Shown: piece after piece, positions 48,201 through 60,800 of the stretch | Layout of the letters: every line of letters starts with the position of its first letter | How positions within the stretch are numbered: the stretch's first letter is position 1 | Origin: Stercorarius parasiticus | Lineage: Eukaryota > Chordata > Aves > Charadriiformes > Stercorariidae | Assembly: GCA_013396915.1 (NCBI GenBank) | Contig: VWZL01002577.1 | Location: 372,001-436,000 of the forward strand | Length of the DNA: 64,000 nucleotides | Direction: 5' to 3' | Made by a program: the position numbers and the translations under genes | Notes under the pieces: model-generated | Seen by the model: the letters and a program-made list of their open reading frames with translations, nothing else | Database searches by the model: none | What the model was told of the DNA's origin: nothing

Positions 48201-51200
48201 CTCCTGTTACTCATTTGCTCATAGCCAATTCAAATTCTTTCTTAGAACACAGTCTCATTACAGAACTTGTATGGATGATCCACATGTTCTTCTGATCTAT
48301 CAGTTCCATTACCAGGATGCCATGTATAAATGGATTCCTAATTTTTTCCCCCTTTTTAAACCTCTTTGCATATGTTTCAATAGCACTATGAGAGTATTTA
48401 AATACTCCCACGTAAGAGGGAAACTTATGTTTTAGCTAGAAAAGCTATGGACTGCCTGGCACTTGCTTACTGACTTTTGCAGTTTTTTCCACTGGACAGT
48501 GGGAAAGACAGAAGGGTGGTGTGAGAATAAATATTTGAAATATGGTATAAATGATAGTAATAGATTTGTATGTCCCTGTCTGTCCCCCTCCCATGTGCCC
48601 ATTACCGCAATCAGTCTACTCTCTTCTGAGCGGAAAGGAGACAATGCATTGCTCACATGGATGAGATTGGAAATGGCCTCAGGGATTTGCCTGGAGACCA
48701 AAGAAGACCTGAGGCAGATCTGGGAAGGGAGGTCTCTCAAACGGTTATCTCCTGCAGTAGCTATCTGCTCATCCATTGTCCCCATCAGCCTAGTGACTGT
48801 ACAGCAAGGCAAACAGGAACAATGTCGAGGAGGAAGGTGGGTGCAGGCAGGAAAAGCTTTTTCCCGCTTCAGCTCATCTTTATTTTTTATTGATAGCTAA
48901 CTGTTCTGGAAAAATAATTTCTGGAGCACATACAGCAGCACGAACCACAGAGGTATTAGCAGCAACATGTCCCCATTCAGGACTGGTGCACCGATGACAG
49001 TTCTTTGGCAAAACAGGGGACCCCACAGAAACCTGCATTGGCAGATCATATTTTGTGTTACTACTGGGTCTCTATTTTCTGTGGTTTGCAACTTCTTTTA
49101 AAAACTCTCAGCAGAGTATCACTATGCTGTGATGTATTTATAATATGAAGATCATGTGTATTATTCTGAGAAGAATTTAAAAGCTCAGTCCACTAGCACT
49201 TGTGAATATGTGAGTATTCACATATAAAATATGTGAATGCCAATCAAACTTTTATGGATATGCGGTATTAGTGGGTGCATCTTCAAAGAGAACAAGGGAC
49301 TTCTGCCCGTTTCCTTCTGGACTGTCTCACCGTGGGTTTTACTCTCTCCCTGTATTTACATTACTTCACACTCACATGGGAAAGTATTTTCCAAGGCAGC
49401 ATGGTTTGCTAGTTAGCACTACTATCAGAAAAAGCATGGTAGCTAAAGAAGTAGAATGGAGTACAATATCAATGCTGGCATCCTGGTCAATATAGCTCTG
49501 GCTTTGCAAATATTCATTTGCCTTCCCTTAGAGACATGAGTGAGATCAGATGTTTGTGTGTAGCTCACAGTAGTGACTCAAAAAATGGAGCGGACAAGTA
49601 TGGTGATCAAACCGGTAACAAGAGGAGGGGACTGCAAATCATTTCAAGGACAGCCTGTAAATCAAATTAATTTAGGGCATTTGTATTTTTTCACACTTAC
49701 ATACTCTGAGTACATTATAAAACTCTGAGTGTACAAAATCTCGGGCCTAGTTCTTGCCAAAATGAGACCTTATTAAGCCATATTATTGGGTAAAAGATTC
49801 TTAAACTGGAAATGAATTATGATTATATCCATTTTCTACCGCTAGGCTTGACCTGAAGTGTCCATAAGAGCTCAGGTCTGCATGTGGCCAAATAGGGAGA
49901 AACAAAGGTTGCATTTTTCAGATAGTCTTTACTAATTTAAAATAACATTGCAGAGAACTCGGTGTTACTTTGCCCTGAGGGATCTGAAAAGCCTGTCAGG
50001 GACAAATTTGTAGTAAACTCACATGTGTATTGGCAGGCTTGTTTTCAGTAAGAATATAAATGTCAATTGCTGGTCCAGAACAGGTGGCACTATAAAAAAA
50101 TTGGCTATGGGAAATGAATACTGCTTACAAGGAAAATATCCACTTTTGCAGATTGGGAATAAGAACCTTTGCACAGCTGATCTGTGAACTAGTGGTGCTT
50201 TTTAATGTGTTTTCCTTAAAATTACTTTGAGAAGTTCATGGCTACAGATTTTCCCCTGTTACTGTTTGTTTTTATGTTTCTTTTATTCCATAGTTCAGTG
50301 TATCAAAGCTTAGAAACTGAGATCTGAACCACTGAAGAGTCTTTATGTGTGCCATCTTGGCACTTGGATCAGTGATGGGAACAGTTTAATATTGCTGTTA
50401 CCCCATCAATAACAAAGGATTTACTGTGGTTTTGGACTGAAGCAAACATGGGCAGGATGGGGTCTGCAGTCACGCAGTACCTACATCAAATGATTTACTG
50501 GTTGGTTCAAGTCACAGATTTCCCCTGGGGTTGTTCTTCCCGTTATTTTATATGAGTAGTATATGTAATAGACTCATTACTGAGTTTTATTCATCATCTT
50601 CTCCAGCAACAATTTTTTTTGTTTAAACGGGAGAAGGTGAATAATAAACTGAAGCCCTGTACTCATGGTGATGGAAAGCCTCTCTTCCAGAAAGTCTTCA
50701 GATCTCATCATTGTTTTATTTTTAGTGGCAATTTACCAATATGGCACTGTATCATGAAGGTTGAAGAAATGGTGTGTCCCCAGCGTGCTGCAGCTGATGC
50801 CGTTGCTCCCTTTCTACTATATGGTCTAGGCTGTGTAGCACAAAATGTACTCTAGAGGACACAGGTGAGTAAAATAGAAATAAACACATGAACACAACAA
50901 ATGAGAAAACCATTAATGCTTCTTGCCATTTTTTTTACTGCTGTGGAATCTTTGAGTTCCTTCTACCCTAACTGATCCTCTCAGAGCAAGACGCGGTTGC
51001 CCAGCCAAGACCAGTCTGCCTTTGTATCAGTGAAAAATTACAAAAGTTTTACAAGGACTCCTTAGCACACTCAGATCTGAAAAACTGGCCACACATTTCC
51101 CTGGCAAAACAGTCCTCTTGTAGCTTTCCAACCCAGAATCACTGACTTCCTTGGCATCTGGGGGACATCTCTGTGCTACTGGTACAAAAAAAAATCATGG

Positions 51201-54200
51201 TACTACAGCTAATTGTTTTATTCTAGCGTCCCAACAGTCCATAGCATTTCCTTTATGAAGTAGAGGTGCCTTTTGGAAGCTGGGTGACCAGGAATTAAGT
51301 GAGGGTAACTAATATAAAAGTTTCTCTATACTATCCCCGCATTTCTCATGTGAATACTACTTCAGGACTGGAGCTATACCCACACAGCTACACAGAGCAT
51401 CACAAATCCATTTGTGATATAAGTAGTCACTTTCTCAGCATGAAGTAGGAGAATGCCCAGATGTTTGAATATTTAAATTACTGTCCTCTCCTCTCTTCCT
51501 TACCTGGAAAAAAAATATAAAATTCTTCAATAGGTCATTCGGCCTTATTCACTTGCCTTGGCAATTAAACAGAAAGCAGCTCAGGGTTACAGAATTAAGC
51601 TACTCCTCATGCTTTTCCTGTTTCAGTTAGCACAGCTGGCAAGGAGTCTTGCTAATTGATTCATGTAGGCTGTTCAGCACCTTCCTACCCTTCCTTCCTC
51701 CATGTCCTCTGAAGGCGAAATGACATCCGGGGTGTGGGTTCCGTGTCACTGCTGCCAGTGTGCTCCAACCTGCAAGCAAGATTTAACCTTTATCAGGTGC
51801 TGTGCTCAAGGTTAATAACAATAAAAAATAGTCCCGGATGGAGCACTGGGGAAGCATGCATATAATAGACCTCAAAACACCCACAGTGGGCAAAGCTCAG
51901 GAAATTCCTGACCTTAAAAATGTCCTTCTCAGTTTTGGGTAAAGAAAGAAAGAGAAAAAAAATTAATTCTCTCCCAGGCATTAAAATCAAGATTATTAAA
52001 TTTAAGAGTAGATTGAGTTCTTTCCTTGCATTCAATTGCCTTTGTTGAGTAGTGATATATTCTGGTTCCTAGCAGCACACCACTGTTTACGCTAGTTACT
52101 AAAGGAATAAATTGTTCTAAGGATGCAGATGTCCAAGTAGTTAACATTACAGCCTACAGCTATTGCCAAGGAAATAGGAAAACCTGAGTTACTCTCCTGC
52201 AGAACTACTTTGTTAAGCTATATTTCTTACTTATGTCATCCTTAGTTTTCTCCCTTTACTCAACATCCCTATATGATGTTGATGAGTACTGAAACCAGTG
52301 TCCAAAGGTCATAGCTGGTGACAGAGCTTTTGTGTACTATAGGATATAAGCAGAAGCTCTTGGCTAAGAGCTTCAGAAGTCACTGTGCCTGTAAAGGCCT
52401 CCGTTTTTATTTGTCTGGCTTCAACACCTTAAAAATGGATAGATTTTAAGTCTAGGTGCAATTTCTGAAGGTGAAGCATGTCCAGCTGAGCACCCAAATC
52501 AGTACTTCTGTTGAAAATCTCTGGTGGTCATATAAAAATATTTGTAAAATTATATCCTATGAAGATGGCCTCTCTATTCCAATGCTTTGTTTAAAGGCTT
52601 CTGAGCTCAATAATTATATATACTTTAAAGATGCTAATATCTGATATTTCTGTGGTTTTAGAACTTTTCAGGTGTATCAATAATTTTTTAATTTTTTTTT
52701 TATGGAAACGGGTACACTGTGAAGAAATTTAACAAAAAAAGATTCCAGTTTACTTCAGAGGATATTTTACTGACTTCTCAGGAAGTTTAGGGGAATGAAA
52801 GTTGAAAGGAGACATAAAAGAGATGAACATATACCATGAAAAAATGTTCAACTTTTGTGATTTACACTGTGCCAATTTGTGCGAAGGTCTATGATTTCCT
52901 ACATGCAGTTTTTTTGCTGTTTTCAATTAAAATATACAATATGTTGACATTATCTAGATTTTTCCAATGTTAGTTCATTTGGCTAAGAAGAACCCTAGAC
53001 ACCATCAGTTGTTAATAATTAAAAAGTATTTATGCTAATTTTTTAAATTTTTCCTTTTAACACTTGCAAGAAGTTTGCAGAAACCTTTGCACTTTTATTT
53101 TATACATGTAATACATAACACGCTATTTTAGCAGATGTTTTATACATTGAAACTTAATTCCCATTGTCACTCATTAGTGAGATGTCGCTGCGCACTAGGG
53201 AAGTTCCTTTTCCTCTCCCAGCCTCTGCGAATAACATGGAATCAAAGGTAGAAAAGCAGGCAGAAAGTAACTAAAACAAGGAAGAATTTTGTCTATTACA
53301 AAATGCTGGAAAGGCAGGAAATTTAAAGTTGAGTCTAAAGTTAAAATATAAACAATTGGAAAGTTAATATAGGTTTGGGTCTCTGTGAAGTGTATGCACT
53401 GTTAGAAATGAGGTATGAGAGGAGATTTGATTCTTCTCATTTTTATACCGTCAGAACTAGAAATGGTCCTGGTATAACACCAGCAATGCAACAGGAAAAT
53501 GGGATGAAAAAGATTAAAAATCCTGAGGTTGAGACTTTTCATGGGCGACCAGGTCAGGGACAGAAAGCTGTGTGTGCTCCGTGCCTTCCCTGCTGTGGTG
53601 GGATCTTGGCTCTCGAGTCCATGTGTTCCCTCCCAGTGGAAAACAGATGTACCTCTGTGTCACCTTTTTGATTCCTCCTATCTCCAGGGCTCCCTAGAAG
53701 ATCAGACAGAATGAAGGCAAGGGTCTGGAGCACACACATGAGCATTCTGCCCATTTGACCACTGGAACCAACATCCATCCGCCTTCGGTCTCTTGCCATC
53801 TGCGACCCTTGGTGACCTGGACTCTGACAGCAGCTCCTATTTAGGAGTCCAGGAATTCAGCTGGAGAGCTGGAAATCTTTCCTGAGAGATCTTTGCTGTG
53901 TGGTATGGAGAGGACTTCTTCTCTGGACAAGTCAAGGGATGCTAAATTCTTGGCACACTCGTGTCCTTTTAAATGAAGGCCGGCCTTTTAATGCCAGGGA
54001 GTGTCTTGTTTGGCTCAGATCTGGTCATTCAGCGTCAGTACCAGACTGCACTGAGGTCTCCAGGCCCAGAGACAAGTCGCTTATAAAGCTTGTCCTACCT
54101 GAAAACTACTTCTGGGCTAAAATTCAAGGGAGAGAGTGACTTCAGAGATGTTGTCAGAGGGTTTTCTCTGCCCACCCCAATAACAAGCTGGGGTAGAAGG

Positions 54201-54840
54201 AGAAGTCTCAGCTGACTGAAGAGCCTCCAGATGTAGGCCTCCACGTGTGGCTTACTGAACAGTTTATTTGTGTATGTTTTGTTGTGGCCACTAGTGTCAA
54301 TAGCTCATGAATTCCACAGAAATTTTTCAAGTTCATTGGTAGGTTCTCTCTGTTCCCATTTCTAGCGAGATAAGATTGAGCTGTTTTGATTGCAAAAACC
54401 CCTTTGCTGCTACTCACAGGACCAAATAATTGCTGGAAATGATGATTTACAAGATTGCTTGTAAAACTTGGGTGTATTGCCAGATGCCTGCACAGACGGG
54501 CTGTGCATCCTTTCTGCAACGAGGTGGGAGAGATTCAGTGCTCCTGGTTTATGTACCCCTTCCAATTTGGACTAAGACAGCTACAAACAATTGCGTGCAT
54601 TTTTTTGCTTAGAAACAGTCTTTTTTGCCTACTACTGCTGAATATTCTGTAGATGTACCCACCAGGCCAAATAGTCTCTACAGAAGAGAAGGTCAGTAAC
54701 TACTATTTCATTGAGACATTGTTAATCTCAAAATTAGACAAAGCATAGATCCTTTTAGGGAATGAAGGTTGACTGCCATAGGATCTGGTTTTGCTGGCTT
54801 GCATTGAAACACTTGTTCTCCCTGACGTTCCTGCTTTAGG
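45220..54840. other. Noncoding sequence, no gene recognised
   Basis: The longest frames are 145 codons at 48463-48900 (plus), which opens with TTG and has its first ATG only at about codon 67, 126 codons at 48432-48812 (minus) and 118 codons at 46272-46628 (plus). None matches a family I know. A small inverted repeat (ATATGTGA, GTAT, TCACATAT) lies at 49206-49225. Several poly-T and poly-A runs occur, for example near 47920 and 52690. Confidence 0.55.
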
Positions 54841-54848
54841 CTGAGGGT

Positions 54849-54887
54849 CTCCTTAACACTAGGGTATAGGGTATAACTCCTTAACAC
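54849..54887 (+). repeat. Direct repeat flanking a TAGGGTA-type duplication
   Basis: CTCCTTAACAC occurs at 54849-54859 and again at 54877-54887. Between them lies TAGGGTATAGGGTATA. The word TAGGGTATAGGG recurs at 55502-55513, about 640 bp downstream. The units resemble degenerate telomere-like heptamers but are far too few to call an interstitial telomeric repeat. Confidence 0.65.
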
Positions 54888-54889
54888 CC

Positions 54890-57800
54890 ATGCACAGGGC
54901 CCAATGAAGGAACTGTGAGAACCAAGTACGATGCATATACAGTGACATAGAGACTCTGCTATCCAGAAGGTTTCCAGGTCACGCACCAATGGTGCATTCT
55001 GGTAGATGTATGCAGACAACCATCTCTAAAAACCACAGTTACTATGCCTACAGAGATGTGGTTGTAAGGCTAGCAACCCAATATTCTATTATTCTTCAGT
55101 GTTGACTTCGGCTCAAAGCAGCCATTTTCTTGAATGTTATTACTTTGGGGCTAGAATTACTTCATCCCAGACCACATGCTAAAAGAACTAACTTCCAAGG
55201 ACCTCTTCTGCTGTGAGTAGCTGAAACATGAAGATTCAAGGCTTCAAGCCAGGTTTTGATTTCTGTTGTGCTGTCATGAATGGAACCACTCCAGTTTCAA
55301 CAAGCATAACTTGGGGGGAGCACTTTTCTGAGATTCATACTGGAAAACAAAGCACTGTCACTCTATTCTCTTCTGGGGTTGAATGGCTCAGCCAGAATTT
55401 TGAAAACTTGTCATCGGTGGTTTCGAAATCACAAATAAAAAGCTTATTTCTAGACTTTGTAAATATAGGGAAGATTTACTGTGGTGAAAAATAAAAAAGC
55501 TTAGGGTATAGGGTGCTCAGAGTAATGATAGACATGATAAAGCACACTTATAAGGGAAATAATATTACCTCATGGGCTAAATATAATTAAAACCAGTAAT
55601 CCTGTTGAGTATCTCGTTGAGGATATGAGATGAAGGACACTGGCTAACTTTCACTGCCAGTGTTTGACGTACCTTCTACTGTAGACAGTTGCTTTTGAGT
55701 TCATCATCATTAAGTAGTAGAGTAGATTTGGGGAGGTCACATAAGGGATATCAGCCCATAGCTTCATGGCATAATGTATATGCTATTGGGAAAGCTGACA
55801 GAATGGAGCTTTGGATTATTCACAGGTCATTTCCCCTTAGGGAAAGGTTTTGGAGCTATGGCTGTTATTTCAGATCCCTTCTTCCTGGTCATGTGGTTTT
55901 GCTCAACACATAGCTCATTTGTTTGGGTAGTGTATTGGTTGGCAGAATATATCTTTGAGCAAATGTTATTCCCAAGGTGGGGGTCATGATCTTGGAAGTG
56001 CAAGTGGAAATGGGGTCATGGGAAAAGCTGAGAATTGCTGGAATGTGGTGAAAGCAAAGTAATCTATACATGTTTATGTTGACAGCAACCACAAAACGGT
56101 TCCCTGAGGAACTCAGATGAAGTTATCACAGGGAGTAGAAAGGTAGAACTGGCATAAATAGCTCAAGGTTTGGGCTTGCTGTTCTTAAAAAAAATCTTTA
56201 GGTGGTTCAACTCTCTTAAATCTAAACCATGTGACACGATACCCTTTTAATCACAGAAATCAGGCTTTGTGGGCAAGTTTCCTTTGAGTGTGCATGGGAT
56301 ATCACTGCTTTCTGGCAAACAAGAAACTTCCTTTCCTGATAGAAAAGTTTCATATATCATGTGCCACAGATATCAAAGAGGATTTTCAACTTCATTTTTT
56401 AGTAAAGTAAATATTTTCAGGCATGTTAGTTTACTTTTCAGCAGATAACTCTTCCAGCCATCAAACTTTACACGTGGGAAGACCAAAACTAGCAGGGAAG
56501 GTTGTTGTCAGAGGAGAAATTGTGGGTTTGCCTGCTTTGCACAAATCCTTTCACCAGTAGAAATTTTTTCACGGACATAGATTTGCACACCAGGAGCTTA
56601 CAGAAGTACAAAGCTAAGCGTCTACGTTGCTGCAGAACTGGGGTTGAGCTGTGTGATTGCCTCAAAAAATCTGGCTGCTACAGGCAACTTGGCAACTGGC
56701 TTGAACACCTGGGTGCCAGATATGTTTGAAGGCAACTGCTGTGTTGATCCTTCTGCCTTGTATGACGCATGGCAATTACTCTCAAGAAGGACTATTGGAG
56801 ATCTTAAGGCAAATCCACAGCATCATTAGAGCAGTTCTGTTTAGCACTGTTCAATTTAATGTTCCCTTTCCCACATATGGCAGTGATTGTGCTGACTGAC
56901 TGCATATGACGGAGCCCTTGGCTCAACTCAGCAGTAACTTTCTGGGCATTAATGAAGTTCTTAAACACTTGATCAGTATTTGGTTCAGTTGGAATGCCTG
57001 CCTGAATTAAGTTTAGTATTAATATTTTAATTTTCTCACTTTGCTGTTTCCTCAGCCTACTTTCATGAATGGTATGAAACTTCTCAAGCAAGTATGAAAC
57101 TTTGTTAAGTCCACTAAATAATCAGCTCCCTGTTCAGTAGATTTTCAGTGGATATCACGATTGAACATTAACAAGTAGTAAGCAATTAATACCTAAAATT
57201 AGTATTTCAGATACAGACTCCAATCCTGAAAACAAGCCTGGGCTTGCTGAGTGTGAGTCCTTTCGCATTGCCTTTTGTGAAGTGAAATAACTATATGATT
57301 CTGTTAAAGAAACTGGTATTTATCATTATATTGAGATAATTTGGACATAGCATTTGTGTCTCAGATGAGCTACATAGGAGGTAGCTCTATACAGGAAATA
57401 TTTTCCTTACATTTAGAGGATTTTCCTCACAGGTAATGTCCAGCCTCACTGTTCTAGTGAAATGCACATTCTGCAGAAATCCATAACAATTCCAAAACGC
57501 TTGTAGGGCCGGAAAGCCTCAAAACTTGCTGAATTTTATATGGGCAAATTTTAGGGTGTAAAGGTGAGAGCCACCACTTGGTCCTCCTTTCAAGTTTCAG
57601 GGAAAATGTACCAGAAATGCCACACAAAAGCAAAGCAAAAATACCATGTACTTGCGGCTGTGTTCATTTTCCTTTGTGCTGTACAAAACAGAAGGATGTC
57701 CTTAAAATGACATGTTTCAGAGCAAAGAAGGAGCTGAGCCCCACCAGGGCCCCATGGTTCCCCTGCAGTAGATTCCTCTTACCCTGTTCTCATCCAGTTA

Positions 57801-60800
57801 CCCCTGATGGGGTGCTTCTGTGTGTGCTGAGCAGCATTGCCTGCTGGAGGCCTGGAGGTGATTGTGGGTGTGAGGAGAGGGAAAGAGGGTGTCAGTTTGG
57901 TGGCAGTTTAGGGGTTTGAGAGAAGCACTTCAGTAACAGTGCAACGTTTCTCCTGAAGTGATCAGGTGAGGTTAATTACTTAGCTATTAAACTAGCATTA
58001 ATAGCCTACCAAGTTAATGTCAGAGGGATTTCAGACATCATCTTTTCCCTCTGATCACTTTTTTCAAGTTATATCACAGCCCTGTGAGGTAGGAATGCTG
58101 TTTCCAAATGAAAGCTTATTTGACAGACAACCATTATTCAGCAAGAGGGTGGATTACGTGATAGTCCAAATATATTGACTTCTCTTTATTAAAAGCTTCC
58201 AGCTAAAAGAAAACAAATGTCTAAATAAAAGATGCAGTCAGTCTTTTTGAAAATAAAGTTCAATCATTAGTTTTGGTATTTTATTTTACTTTTGATAATA
58301 TTAAGCATCTAACATAAAAAACTTTTCTCTTGTATTTCCATTTAGGCATAATGATGTCCGCAACAGACAAAAAGACCCCACATTTCCTCTTTAGAACTTT
58401 ATTATTTTTCAAAAATTCTGATGTGCCAGACTGAAAAATCATCAGGAAGTCAAAAGTGCCTGCCTTAACCAAGTTAACTTGTGCTTTGTAGAACTGGCAA
58501 ATATACACGGGCACAGTTTAAACTGTAACCTTTTCTGCAGATTCAGCCTTGCAGCCCCAACAGGGAATTAAGCAACCGAAACCCAAACTCTTAACGCCCA
58601 CAAGCCCCGGGAAGTCACATAAGTGAAGTAAGTATCTGAGCGACTTTCATGGATAACACCGCCCTTGCCAGGGCAGGCGTTGTATTTCAGTTTTATGCTG
58701 GCTAGCATTTGCAATGGTCTGGAAAACAGTATGAGCAATAATATATGCAAAATGTAAATGCTGAACTCTGGTACTAGCCCTTTGAGGAAACAGCAAGTGC
58801 TGGCAAGAGTGGTCAGCGATGGGTTCCCATAATCTAGGCTTGCTGGCCTGTGTCTATGCTAGCCATCTCCCTATCTCATGTTGTCCAGGGACTGAACTTC
58901 ACCAGTTCTTGCACTAAAAGAAGCTAAGGTACAGGCAGACATTTCTACCAGTATAACACTGTTCATGCCTGTATTAAAGACAGAACATACTTACTTTCTC
59001 TGTTCCTTTTCCCATGCATATCAGGCGTAAAAGGGAGGCAGAGGCTACCATTCCTCATGAAGATTGAACGTGGCTCTCCTTACTATTTCAAAAAATGTCA
59101 TATGTCAGAATAGACTGAGGATTTTCTCACTCTGATATTCATTCCTGATTTTGCATCAGCCTTGGATATATGTTCCTGCTTTGGCTTATATCCTGACTGT
59201 ATTAAACCAAGCAAGGTCAGATGCAGCAAAGCCATGAGAAGGTGAAGGCCAACAATGAAATTTGTGTCTTAGAAACAGACACAACAGCAACATGGCTGTT
59301 CCTGCCTGTTGTACATAGCTCAATGCGTATGACAGGAGATGTGACACGTTCACACCATTTCAAGCTGTGGAGATTCAGTCAGTGGAACACAAGCAGGCTG
59401 GTGTCTGCACCATCTGAACCAAGGTGGCAGCCAAGTTTGCAAAGCCTGCCATCTGCACCAATGTCGAGAGGCAGCATACACAGTCTCAGATCAAGCAAAG
59501 CACTTAAAACCAGCTGTAACTTAACTCTATTAAAAACAGCTCCGCACACTGAAGGATTCACCATGTGGAGAAGCAGGTGCTGGAGGCAGGCTAGATGAGA
59601 GCTCTCCACTTCGCCGTTTGGACCCAGGCCCGCGTAGCCATGACACATATTCTCGGAAAACTCTCGTTTTTAAAGGGCAAAAAATATCTGAATTCTTTTT
59701 GTTCCTGAAATTTGTGCTCCTTATTAGTAAGTATTTTAAGGCTTATCTCTGTGCTTGGCTAACTTTGACCTTTCATTTACTAATTACATAATTAGGCTTT
59801 GAACTTGTATATCACTTCACAGCTTCTCTCTTTCCCACAAAGGCACTGGTGCTCAGTGATATTTCCACCTCTTCCTACTTTTGTATGCACATTTGTGCCT
59901 CCTCAATACACAGTACATTCAGCCAACACAAACACAGTTTATACCAGCTGATTAGGCTTCAAGTTGAGACTGAGGAAGTGCTTTGATACAAAGTTCTGAT
60001 TTTCATCATTTTTAAAATATCTAGCGGGAAATAAAATTCTTTGCCGGTTTTTCAGTTACCCTTTGTAAAACAAAGGCGAATAGTTTAAACTACTAAGGTA
60101 TTTCATTTAAAGCGTGTTTCTTCTTGTTGAATAGGGTACAAAATAACTCACTCTTAAGGTTAATTGACTTCAGATCAGATATCATGACTCAGAACAAAAA
60201 TCCAGATACTTTTATCCAACCTTTTTTTTTTTTTTGAGAAGAATTCAGTAGAGATTGATGTGAATATTTGTGAAAGGAGGCATATTATCAGCAGAAACTG
60301 CTTCCTCATGATTTTTATGAAAAATACAAGGGTAGTACAACTATAGTGTGACAGATGGTCAGAATCCTGAGCATCCAGAAAGATAAGACACTGCTATCTA
60401 CAAAACAGAAGATGATATACGAGAGGTGTGCAAGAAAATAACCTGTCATCTCTTCTGTAACTCATATTTGTCTCTTAGATTAGAACATGGAGCTAAAACT
60501 CTTTCTCATGAAGGTTTGAGATGTCATATGGCAACAGACAAGGAATAAGAGAATTGGTTGAACAGAGCATTATTCACAGAGGCCCCACATCAGGAAAGCT
60601 TTTGAAAATTGCTGTTCAGGAAAATTTTAAACATATGTACATACATAGTTTAAAGAAGTCACATGATAAAGAGAAGTTAATGAGGTTTCTTAAGTGTTTT
60701 CAGATCTTGCCTAATCATAGACTTTGCAGGACAGGGGCTGTTGTTGTCTAGCTACTTTGCAGCTCTCTTTTCTGCATGCCCTGACAGAGCAATATCCTTT

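Noticed and set aside
48432..48900. Overlapping 145-codon (plus) and 126-codon (minus) frames
   Set aside because: The plus frame opens with TTG and its first ATG lies about halfway. Neither product has a known motif, and open frames on both strands suggest low stop density, not coding.
59221..59648. Overlapping 125-codon (plus) and 89-codon (minus) frames in GC-richer DNA
   Set aside because: I recognised no domain in either; it may be an old repeat or exon, but nothing supports a specific call.
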